Positions 9,601 to 20,000 of a stretch of DNA of 64,000 nt are shown here, piece after piece. The notes below the pieces were generated by a model that saw only the letters and a program-made list of their open reading frames with translations, was not told the DNA's origin and did no database searches. The DNA is taken from positions 248,001-312,000 of the forward strand of contig JAPFFF010000037.1 of assembly GCA_039105265.1 (NCBI GenBank), given 5' to 3'. Numbering within the stretch: the stretch's first letter is position 1; the number at the start of each line of letters is the position of its first letter. The position numbers and the translations under genes are program-made. Origin of the DNA: Tritrichomonas musculus. Its lineage: Eukaryota; Parabasalia; Tritrichomonadida; Tritrichomonadidae.

Positions 9601-10159
9601 TGTGTTAGAGATTCATTGGAGCTAATTGAAAATAAAACTGGAAGGATAAATTTGAAAGAAGTACTCTCTATCTTTTCTCTAATATATTTCTAATCTTTGA
9701 ACAACGATTTGCTTTAGAAAAACGAAATTGGAGTTTATGCATGCATTATTTATATGACTAGTAATCATAATTGTCTTCAATTGTTCTCTTTTCAACAGTT
9801 TTTCACGTGGAATAATTTCTTTATGATACTTCCATCCGAGAGGTATATAATCTAAACATATGAGAATTTCCTTATCTTATCTTATTCTTTGAAGAATTAA
9901 ACACCGATATGGTAAACCATATAACATATGAATTGATGTATAATGAACAGATAATGCTCATTTGTTTTTTAAATCAATATATAGATTAATTCAGATTCTA
10001 TAACTGCTAACGCATAATTTCATATTTTCTTTGCATCTTCTTTATTAATTATGTTTTCATCAATATGCAAAACTTTTTCACTTACAGAAGTTAAGTATAA
10101 AGGTTCTGCAAGTAGATAAAATTCACGCACTAGTAATGAAAACGAAATCATTAAATGAT

Positions 10160-11990
10160 CTAAAATGCATTTGAGTGAACCAAAAAAAAAATCTCGACAA
10201 GATTAGAGGTTTCATTTCCAAGATGAATATAATTCATAATTCTTGGTGGTAACGAATGATCAAGTTCTTTTAATAAGTTGATCAAGAGATGCGCACCTGT
10301 TGAATCTGGATTAGCATTATTATTTTTAATGAATTCAGCTAATAACTTACACTCTGTTATTTCAATGCGTCTCTTTGGTTGATATAAATCATACATTTTA
10401 GAATATTGGAATTATTTAAAGATCTCTAATTAAAGTAATATGTAAGAACAATATTGATTCGAAATCTGGTTCTGTTGGCGACTGCTAATCTTTTGCTGAT
10501 TTGTATCAATCAAAAGACCTTTTATTGTTGTTGTTTTGTACATTTTTATCTGTTAATGAATTAATTAGAAGTCAAATATTATAGAAGTCATTAAAATGAA
10601 ATTGATTTCGTTGAATATCAATGAACGAAACGTTATTAAATTCAACGAGCTTAACACTAACGTTGGCTATCCCTGAAACAGAATATAACTAATTTTCCTC
10701 TATAATGTTTCCTAATAATTCCTTGCTATAATAATTAATAAGATATATGTAATAATATTTATAAAAGAGTTTTTTTAAATGGCTAAAGATTCAAAGGAAA
10801 AATGCATTTTAACTATCAAGTGAAAATTGAACGAAAAGCCAGTTTTATTAAAATATTAAGTTTTTCTAGATTCTCTTAACATATGCTTACATGGAATACC
10901 AAATGTTAATTTAGTTTTCCAACACACAGGTGAATTTCGCATCTCTTCATCATCTTTCATATCAATTTGATTTTAGTTGTCAAACAAAAATGTCTAATTT
11001 CTGATTGATCTTCTAAAGATATCATTTCTGGACTAATGTTTTTCGGTGTTATATTATTATTTTATTTCAAATACTCATTAATAATGATCAAAATCAAACG
11101 GACTAATAAATGAAAAGTTAATATACAAAAGTCATTCATTATTTTTTGGCGACCAAGAAAGTTTTCAAAGCAATTCCTGGTGTATTTTCACAATGTGTAT
11201 ACGTATCTTCCATAATAAGTAGCCAATGGTCAACTTCTTCAATGAGGGTGTTCAATAAACAAATACCTTTTAGGCAATTTGAATCTATTTGGTTATTTGT
11301 AATATAATTTCTTAAATTTTTTAAGCAGTTCCTTTTCATATATTACTCTGTTCCCCATAAATATCAAAAAAATGAAGCATTTCAATGCCAACATTTGTTT
11401 TAATAATTCTGTCAATGCGCATTGCACAGTAAATTATATTAGCTTCTGGTCAGACCATTTTAATATCGTCAATTTGAGATAATAAACTATCTGTTAGAAG
11501 TGTTCTAGTGTTACTAATCTTTTTCTTAAAAAATCGTGAAATACCTTTTTGTTGTTTTGCTAGGTAAAACCCCAAAAGTTAGTAAATGTTTTCATCAACT
11601 GAAATCATTACAAATAAATAATATTCATAAAAGTTTGTGCAACTTGTGTCATCAACTACACATACACTTGTTGAATAAAAAGAGTTCAAGACAGGCTGGT
11701 GAAATGCATGCATATAACCAAACTTATTATCATTATAATGATATCAGAGTCCCAATTCTTCCATTTCTCAAGTCCTTCTTTAAACAGCTTCTCATCAGCT
11801 TGCATTTTTATTTAGAGTTTTCAGTCTCCCATTATTAAATATTTGTGGAAACAATAAAGGCTTTCCAAATATCAGATGGTCCCTGCTGTGAGACCTTTTT
11901 ATGTTCTTCAATAAGAGTGTTTATGCATCTTCCAGGAGCTTTTGACCAATCATATGAGTATGACCAATATTCATACAGCTCAATTAGAAA
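10160..11990 (-). pseudogene. Decayed minus-strand transposase, MULE-like
   Basis: Minus-strand coding fragments with several interruptions. About 11540-11660 reads VVDDTSCTNFYEYYLFVMIS followed by VDEN...LLGFYLAKQQ, resembling the first catalytic block of Mutator-like (MULE/FAR1) transposases (D-x-T-x-x-TN-x-Y ... LLGFALL). The segment 11139-11339 (LIEEVDHWLLIMEDTYTHCE) resembles the later W...T...E region. 10160-10396 (PKRRIEITECKLLAEFIKNN) is a further helical coding fragment whose relation to the rest is unclear. The order along the minus strand suits one decayed gene. The family call is tentative because the catalytic residues cannot all be located. Confidence 0.4.
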
Positions 11991-12334
11991 ACTTGTTTTT
12001 CTTTATTATAATAAATCTTAATATATGCTCAACAGTGAAAGTTTGGTTTATATTGATTACGCTTAAATATTTGAGATTTTCTAGAAGGTCATGTTAAAAA
12101 GCAAGAATATTTGGATTCATTTTTTGAAGATATTTCTTGAATTTTATTTTTTTATGACTGAAAATCAAGCTTCGATCCATTCATGCTTTCAATTTAAACA
12201 TTTGAAGAAGGTATTGAAATGCAAATGGAAAAAGTAAATTACCTATTATTACCTATTATTATTGTTGCTGATGATGGCAATGTTATTTGCACTAATGAAT
12301 TACTGTTAAAAATGCAAAAGATCCTATTTTCAAT

Positions 12335-12509
12335 TAGACTTGTTATTCTCCGATTCTCGAGATCGATAATTGATTGACTTTTTGATATCGATACATAAAT
12401 ATACACAGATTCTCGAGATCGATTTCAGAGATCGAGAATTTTTTTTCTCAGCTTTTGATATCAGAATTTTCAATTAAACTTTTTGATAAATATATGATCG
12501 TAATTCATT
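12335..12509 (+). repeat. Left half of a palindrome-rich repeat split by the Maverick
   Basis: This stretch begins TAGACTTGTTATTCT and is rich in short palindromes (TCTCGAGATCGAT, GATATCGAT). An inverted match to its first bases occurs at 30224-30236 on the other side of the Maverick, together with more sequence of the same kind (GAGATCTCGAGATCTC, AATCTCGATATCAG). The two pieces look like the halves of one older inverted-repeat element interrupted by the Maverick. Confidence 0.5.
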
Positions 12510-13069
12510 AGTAGTATAGTATAGGCTCCGCTACCGCCAAGCCTATACTTGGGGGCTCCGCAGAGGCTCCGCACCCCACTACTCCAGGGGTTCGCACCCC
12601 TGGACCCCCTCAAAAGGCCCCCACATTCAAAAAGTTCGCAGCAAAAAAAATCCAAACTCATACTTTTATCGTCTCGTTATCAAAATTATTTTAGCCCAAA
12701 AAAATCGACCTAAATGAATTTGTGGGATAAATCCCACCGGGGGCATATCCCCCGGATGGTCTGGGCTAAAGCCCAGCATGCATCCCCCCTCTTTTGCTTA
12801 CGCAAAATCTTTTTCTTTTTTGTTCTCTCCCCCCCTCTCGTCCCCCCCGCTGGGGGGGCTCAGATTACCTTCGGGCTATATATCTAAACACCTAGGGAGG
12901 CTCACTCCTAATGTCGTTCGCTAATATAGAATCTTTTTTATTATATGTAGTAGTATATATAAATGGCGTGATTTCTTAACGTTCCGTCAAGAAATCCCAA
13001 CCATTTTTTGTTAAGATATCCCATCGAATCAAGAAGTTGTTTTATAATGATTGAAATGTACCCGACGCT
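12510..13069 (+). repeat. Left terminal inverted repeat of the Maverick
   Basis: 560 bp, nearly identical to 29369-29928 inverted. It is far richer in G+C than the host sequence and is a chain of short perfect palindromes: AGTATAGGCT/AGCCTATACT (12518-12549), CCAGGGGT/ACCCCTGG (12584-12603), GTGGGAT/ATCCCAC (12722-12737), CCGGGGG/CCCCCGG (12737-12755), CTGGGCT/AGCCCAG (12761-12776), C7/G7 (12842-12858) and ATTTCTT/AAGAAAT (12971-12995). Confidence 0.93.
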
Positions 13070-13077
13070 AAGCTATT

Positions 13078-16000
13078 TTATTTTGCCTCAAGAGAAGCTA
13101 TACGAGATTCTAGGGAAGCAATTTTTGATTCTAATATTTGGCATCTCCTAGCTGAGTATACTAACTTTTCCAATTCATTTGTTGTTTTGTTTGATAAATC
13201 AGCATTTGAAGTCAATAAATCGTTTGAATAAATTGCATTACCAATATAATATGTTGATGTGAAGATAAATATATCTACAGGATATTGATTTTGAAGATCG
13301 AATGACCACCAATTTTTAGCACCATCCATATTAAAAGTGAATATTCTAGAGGAAGAATCATATGCTACAGAAAATGGATAAGATTCATTTTTGAAGAGAA
13401 TTGGTTTGGATAATTCATCGCTATTTATAATTTCATTATTTTTGAAGTGAATATTGATTTTATAATAAACACTCATCAAGCTTACACTTACTTTACATGT
13501 TATTGTGCCACAAACAACAGGATACGGAAAAGTTATTGAAAAATTATTTACGGATGAGGGGTGTTCATATATAGGCATCGGAACAAGTATATCGGTGAGA
13601 TTGTTATGATACAACATTTTATCGTCTGCGTATAAGTTGTTTTTGATAAAGACATCACCATCTTTGTCTTGTTCTATAGTTGTGATTCTATTTTCAAAAT
13701 CGTTTATTTGTTCATCATAAACACTTTTTAGTAAGAGAGAATCAGATGGTTCATAGACAGCAGATAAATTGAGAGAATGTGACAAAGTAGCACCATTATT
13801 TTTATATTCTACGGCATATAACAATCCTCCGGTAAAATTCAACATCAATCTATTTGTTGTATCTCCCTCTACGATATTACAATATTTTGTCGTTCCTCTG
13901 TCTTGGTCTGTAGTCCATATTCTATCAAAATAGACAGCTTCGCCAGTATTTCTGTCGATATAATGACCAACAAAACGATACCCTTCAATATTTGACGTTG
14001 CTAAAGTAGCAAAATTATAACCTTGACCATTATCTGATGTCGTAAATGTTGATTCAGTATAATAATTTAAATTATCGATTTTTCTATACTCTCCTGTTGC
14101 TGTTTTCAAAGCATATTTTCCTTCAGCTATTGTTTTGTTTTCGTATTGAGTCATATCAGGTAAAGATGTTTTCAAAGCATATTTTGTGTCCGATTCACTT
14201 TTTGAATAAGAATATGTTTTCAAAGCATATTTTGTGTCCGATTCACTTTTTGAATAAGAATATGTTTTCAAAGCATATCGATCCAGATCGTCAATTGTCG
14301 CATAATCATCTGGGATTTCTGGAATCTCACTTTTCAAAGCATAATTGGTCAAATCAACAGGTTCAGGAATCTCACTTTTCAAAGCATAATTGGTCAAATC
14401 AACAGGTTCAGGAATCTCACTTGTCAATGCTATTTTATCTTGCTTCAATATTTTTTCCGCTAATAATAATTTGGTATCGAAATAGTCTTCCCCGTTATCG
14501 ATATAAAAGCACAGACCATTACTATCACTTTTATAATAAGTTAAGTAATAAGTTGTTCCGTCAATTTCAAAAGCGACATTAACATCTCCATCTTCAGTAA
14601 TATCACCATTATAATCAAACAAATAATCAAACTCTTTTACAAAGCCATCGTTATTTGATATTGTTCCAACAAGATGAGTTCCCCTAGTCAATTTTATTTT
14701 GACTTCCCACGTTCCTGAGCTATCTTGTACATTTTCAAAAGGCACATCAATAGATTCTTTATATATCAAATCATTTTTTTCTCGATATTTTGATAAATCT
14801 ACGTCGGCAGGAATCTCACTCTTTACTTTCTCCAACGCCTCATTTACTTCATCAACAGTAGGGAAATTATTAAATTCAGCTTCTAGTTCATTTACTTTTT
14901 CGGCAAGTAATTTAAATGCAGGCTTCAAAGAATCTCTAAATATATTACCAATATCCATAGCCCCACTTAAAGTTAAGGCTCCACTGTCAGGATTATCATT
15001 TTCATCTTCAAATTTTATATCATCTAATGGTTTATATTCTTCTTCACACCACATAATTATTGGAGTAATATCTTTTGTAATAGACCTAGCGATGGTCCCA
15101 GACATAAAATTAATAGATGACCGCAACAAATCACTCATCCCTTTCGTTGATTTGTTAGAGAAAATTCTCTTCAAAAATCCACCTCCCTTTATTGTTGGAA
15201 AACTAATTCCTTCGGGAAAAAGCTGCATGCCTATAGAGCCCATAGAACCTGCCGTTCCAGCTACTCCAAAAGCTAAAGCTGTCCATGACACAATTCTTAA
15301 TTTATCAACATCTTCTTCTAGATGCTGAGTTATTGTTTCTGCTCTTGATACTCTTCCCTTGAGGCTTTCCATTGTCGTGCTCATTTCCTGGACGTCATAA
15401 CTTATCACATCAACATTATTGCTTACCATATTTAAATCACTTCTCATTGTAGTAATATTGTCGGCAGTAATAATTTTGGATGAGGTAATGTTATAGTCTG
15501 TATATAATGTTGTTGCAGCATTAGGATTGGGATATATCTCATAAAATTGTTGTTTGATAATATATTCGAAGGGGTTTGTTGTAGGGTCCCAATTGACCTC
15601 ATCTATCGGGTCAACATATTCTTTGAATAAATAGATTTTAATATTTCGTGAGTCATTAGGGGTAGATGAAGCATAACAATATTCTACTTTTTCACACGAA
15701 TCTAATATACCAGTGATGAAATACCATTTCTTATCACTCTTTGGGTCAAATATTTTTCCAGTAGGCCTCATAGAAAATCTGTTTGCCTTGATGGTACCGT
15801 CCAAAGTGATATCAAGTAAAAATTCTTCCACTTTAGAAATATCTAATTCGCTCCCTGTACCGTTTGCTTTATAGCATCTTATAGCTTCAATATCATATCC
15901 ATCAACATTTATTCCTCCATTACTTGTTTGATAGCCCAATCCATATTTTGAAAAACTTTCTATCTCACCTGTCTTTAGTTTCAATTTACAGTCCAATTTA

Positions 16001-16974
16001 CATTTCCCTCCATGTATCATATAATGTAGGAGATTATCAATAGAATAGTCATCAGGCTTTTTAATCAACATTTTATTTCTTTCACTTCTCTTGATTCTAA
16101 TATATGTTCCATCCTCTCCATGTTCATTCTCTTTATTTAATGCATTTTTTATATTTCCGTTTATGTTTCCTTGTATATTATCTCCTACCCACTTAGTTCC
16201 ATCCCAGCTTAAAATCCATTTATTACCAAAACAATATTCACTAAACTTAAATTCCAAGCCGCTAGGTATATTGTAATTATCGTCTATATTCCATTGCAGT
16301 AGCCAATACATTTTATCATCTATTTGGACTTCACTAGTTAGTGTGGGTTTATAGAGATACAATACATCACTTTTATGAAGCTTCAAAGCATTATCAGCCT
16401 TGATAATTGAACATTTTATTGCCTTCTCTGTTTGTAAACTATCAGTAAGATATTCATTCATTATACTCAACTCACCATTCAACCAAAGGGAATAGGGATT
16501 AAAATCGAGGCTAGAATCGAAAGCTATGTTGATGTATTCAAATATGGTGCTGTTATTTATAGAACAGCCATTACTGCTTTTGGTAATGAGAGGGCAATAA
16601 ACCTTTCCATCCTTGGCATAAATATAAAATTCCTTCACTAAATTTCCATTCGTATCGTATATAATATTTTTTCTCAAAACAACTTTGAAAAGATTTGTTT
16701 GGGCTGTTATTTCCTTCACTTTATTCATGAAATCCTCAGGTATATTAACAAATTTAAGAATATGATATTGGGTTGTTGATGACTCAAATGACTCGTATTG
16801 TATATTATTATTTTTGATATTAAATTCTGGTATGCCATCTACTTCATTGAATAAATGGCCTGTCTGAACATATCCATCTAAATCACTTAGGGTTAATAAC
16901 TGGCTTGCTTTACGAGTGCTGTCTCCTACCTTGAATTGTATATCTCCGATGAATTTTGTTGTTGTTGCTGCCAT
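13078..16974 (-). CDS. Maverick fibre-like structural protein, paralogue 1
   Basis: About 1298 residues from the ATG at 16974 (MAATTTKFIGD); an upstream in-frame ATG at 17040 would overlap the neighbouring gene and is less likely. The middle carries tandem repeats of the type YALKTYSYSKSESDTK and ALKSEIPEPVDLTNY (DNA 14160-14420), a pattern typical of trimeric fibre shafts in phages and large DNA viruses. A hydrophobic Gly/Ala-rich segment lies around TALAFGVAGTAGSMGSIGM. The last 40 residues form a heptad coiled coil (LESKIASLESRIASLEAK). A block FEYIIKQQFYEIYPNPNAAT is shared with the next gene, so the two are paralogues. Likely role: a spike or fibre of the virus-like particle; inference. 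The gene ends 9 bp from the left terminal repeat. Confidence 0.72.
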   Translation of the reverse strand: MAATTTKFIGDIQFKVGDSTRKASQLLTLSDLDGYVQTGHLFNEVDGIPEFNIKNNNIQYESFESSTTQYHILKFVNIPEDFMNKVKEITAQTNLFKVVLRKNIIYDTNGNLVKEFYIYAKDGKVYCPLITKSSNGCSINNSTIFEYINIAFDSSLDFNPYSLWLNGELSIMNEYLTDSLQTEKAIKCSIIKADNALKLHKSDVLYLYKPTLTSEVQIDDKMYWLLQWNIDDNYNIPSGLEFKFSEYCFGNKWILSWDGTKWVGDNIQGNINGNIKNALNKENEHGEDGTYIRIKRSERNKMLIKKPDDYSIDNLLHYMIHGGKCKLDCKLKLKTGEIESFSKYGLGYQTSNGGINVDGYDIEAIRCYKANGTGSELDISKVEEFLLDITLDGTIKANRFSMRPTGKIFDPKSDKKWYFITGILDSCEKVEYCYASSTPNDSRNIKIYLFKEYVDPIDEVNWDPTTNPFEYIIKQQFYEIYPNPNAATTLYTDYNITSSKIITADNITTMRSDLNMVSNNVDVISYDVQEMSTTMESLKGRVSRAETITQHLEEDVDKLRIVSWTALAFGVAGTAGSMGSIGMQLFPEGISFPTIKGGGFLKRIFSNKSTKGMSDLLRSSINFMSGTIARSITKDITPIIMWCEEEYKPLDDIKFEDENDNPDSGALTLSGAMDIGNIFRDSLKPAFKLLAEKVNELEAEFNNFPTVDEVNEALEKVKSEIPADVDLSKYREKNDLIYKESIDVPFENVQDSSGTWEVKIKLTRGTHLVGTISNNDGFVKEFDYLFDYNGDITEDGDVNVAFEIDGTTYYLTYYKSDSNGLCFYIDNGEDYFDTKLLLAEKILKQDKIALTSEIPEPVDLTNYALKSEIPEPVDLTNYALKSEIPEIPDDYATIDDLDRYALKTYSYSKSESDTKYALKTYSYSKSESDTKYALKTSLPDMTQYENKTIAEGKYALKTATGEYRKIDNLNYYTESTFTTSDNGQGYNFATLATSNIEGYRFVGHYIDRNTGEAVYFDRIWTTDQDRGTTKYCNIVEGDTTNRLMLNFTGGLLYAVEYKNNGATLSHSLNLSAVYEPSDSLLLKSVYDEQINDFENRITTIEQDKDGDVFIKNNLYADDKMLYHNNLTDILVPMPIYEHPSSVNNFSITFPYPVVCGTITCKVSVSLMSVYYKINIHFKNNEIINSDELSKPILFKNESYPFSVAYDSSSRIFTFNMDGAKNWWSFDLQNQYPVDIFIFTSTYYIGNAIYSNDLLTSNADLSNKTTNELEKLVYSARRCQILESKIASLESRIASLEAK

Positions 16975-17002
16975 TTCAAACCCAAAAAAATATTTCCCTA
17001 TT

Positions 17003-20000
17003 CTACTCAATATTTGCACACTTCTTCTCCAATGCAGCAATCCTTTTCTCCAATGAATCGATATATAAATCCTTTTGCTCCAACATTTCTTTGACTTCCA
17101 ATTTTGTAATATAAGCAGTCATATCTATATCATCTAGGGGATGCTTTGTGCTTTGAACAGATTTTATTTCGTTAGCTAATATTTTGAAAACAGGCTTCAA
17201 AGAATCTCTGAAAATATTACATAAATTAAATGTTGCCTGAAGAGTCATTACCCCCTTGTCTGGATCGTCAAAATCATTTTCGAAAGTAATCTCTTCTAAT
17301 TCATCTAACCCTTCATCACACCATTCTAATACTTTATTTGTGTCTGAAATTGTCCTAGACCAAGGGTCAAATTTTCTTAGCCGAGAAGCGCCGCTAAAAT
17401 ATGACTCTTCCAATAAAAATGATGTCCTAGCATGAGTTATTGTTGTCGCTGCTACTGCTACTTCTGATGACGCTTCTGCTCCTCCAAATGTAATGCCCAT
17501 CGATGATAAAGCTAAGCCTCCACCAACTATTCCACCTGCTATAGTGAAGGCTAAAGAAATCCCTTCAACAATCTTTATTGACTTCATATCTGAAATTAAA
17601 TGTTCAGTCTTATCTTCGACTGTTATTAATCTCCTATCCATTTGGCCAACTTTATTCTCCAATTTATTGAAGTCATATGATAAAACATCAAAGTTATTAC
17701 TTACCAAATTTAAATCACTTCTCATCGTAGTAATATTGTCGGCAGTAATAATTTTGGATGAGCATATATTATAATCTGTATACAAAGTGGTAGCTGCATT
17801 AGGATTGGGGTATATCTCATAAAATTGTTGCCTGATAATATATTCAAAGGGATTCATTTTACCATCCCAATTCATTTCTTCGAAGGGGTCTGCCATGCTC
17901 TTTCGTAAATATATTTCAATATTCCTTTCCTCAGGATTGATAAAACTATCTGTCCAATCACAGGCTATTCTATCTATTGTGTCTAAATCTCCTATCAAAT
18001 CAACATTTCCATTCAGCTGTCCATAAACATGAAGTATTTGTGGTAATATTTTGAATGTTAGTCGGGTAGGAGTAGATGATTTTGGCAAATAAATATCTAA
18101 ATATACTCTTGAGATTTTAGGAATTAATTCATTAAATTTAATTATATTAGCCTCATAATTAAATAATCTACACTCAACACCTACCAAATCATAGCCTTCA
18201 TATGTCTCTTTATTATGTCCTCCCATCTCAAACACCCAACAACTAATATGATTTTCATCCCCATTTATAATTTCATCATTGTTTAACAATAATTTGGTTT
18301 CTAATTTTCCTTCTTTACTAGCGAGTGCATATAAGCTATACAATATACCCTTCTCTCCTCTCGGTATTATTTCGTTGTGTATATCATCATTTTTCATCAT
18401 TGCATAGCATAAATGTGTTCTATTATCATTATGATAATACCCTGTGTTTCTTTTATTTAATTTGTTAATGACACTCCCTCCTAATCTTCCGCTCAAATTA
18501 TTGCCTGTCCATTTATCTTCCTTCCATTCTAATTCCCATGAATTACCGAAGCAATACTCCTTGAATTTGAATTTGAAGCCTTCGATGAGATGGTAATCAT
18601 CTGGGATTTCATATATCATTTTATAATATTCTTTATCTCCTATTGTAGCGTCAGTAATTTTTGTTGGTTTATATAAATAAATAATATCAGAATTATGTAA
18701 TTTAAGAGCATTCTTAGCCTCTATTGTATCACACTTTATTGTTGGCTCAACAGCTACCAAAGAGTCTTGAGGCAATAAATACATTATACTTAGCTCTCCC
18801 TTGAGATATAAATCATAAGAATCAATTCTAACCCCTTCATCATGAGCAATATATAATTTATTTGTTGTCGTTTCATGGAAATAACTAAGCCGGGTTTCAT
18901 CATGCTCGGTATTGTGAATGAGGACTGGGTTATATATTTTTCCATCTTCTGCATAGATATAGAACTCTTTAATTATTTTTCCATTAGCATTCATCATAAT
19001 ATTGTTTCGAAGAATTATTTTAAATATATTTATCCTTCCCTGAGTATCTTTTATTTGTTCTTGTATTTCTTCTGTACCACCTATCACCATCATCTTAAAG
19101 TCTCTATCAAATAATCTAAAAGTATCTGTGCTGAGCAAATTATTGGTGAGAATATATTTGGGAAAGCCAGATTGATAAGTAAAATTAGATGTGGTAATAT
19201 CCCCTCCCGAAGATAAATTTGATATATCTACTCCATTTATTAATCCATTAACATTTAAATTTGCTTTGATATTAACATCTCCATATATTGGTTTTTCTCT
19301 ATTAAATTGATAATTCTTTGGTGGTTCGATATATTTGTTTCCATATACTTCTAATGCTTTCTTGAACGATTCAAGGTCTGACCCTGGAATTGAAATAGAC
19401 CCATCGGGCTGTTTTGGCGGTGTGCCGATATCGATGCTATGCAAGGACTTTGTCCCGAGATCCTTTGGATCTTTCGCTATGTCCGAAGGACTATCTATAC
19501 TCAAAGGGCTAACAGCACTATTGCAGTATATCCATTCATTTTCATTTTCATCCCATACTATATCTCCTTCTTTGTTTTTTGTATTGTTTGCCATAAAGGC
19601 TGCATACACAGCCACACTCATTCTATCTTCATTATTCCTCCAACCTTGACATTTATTATCAAAATCAGTAATCATAATCTGAATCCAGTTTTGTCTGTCA
19701 ACATCAAATATAAATGAAGGAGGCGCATCAAAGCTTCTATTTGTTCTCCAGCCTGATGGAAAATCATCAAATGAATACCCACTTTCTGTTAATAAAACCC
19801 ATCTATGAAAGAGGGCTGACCAATAATATCTTTCATCATGATCAATATTAAAAGACCTATCATTCATGAAATTGGTATGCTGTATATTGGAATCTATATG
19901 CTGATTTTGATTTTGATATTGATTTACCAAATCATTTATACCGTCATCATTATTGAAAATTGAAAAGTCGACTACCTGGGATTGAGCCAGCTGGACCTGA

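Noticed and set aside
10160-11990. Calling the minus-strand remnants a definite Mutator element
   Set aside because: Only motif resemblance to one catalytic block supports it and no terminal repeats were found, so it stays tentative.
14046-15328. Long plus-strand open frames opposite the fibre-like gene
   Set aside because: They are antisense to a strong minus-strand gene and their repeats are the reverse of its shaft repeats.
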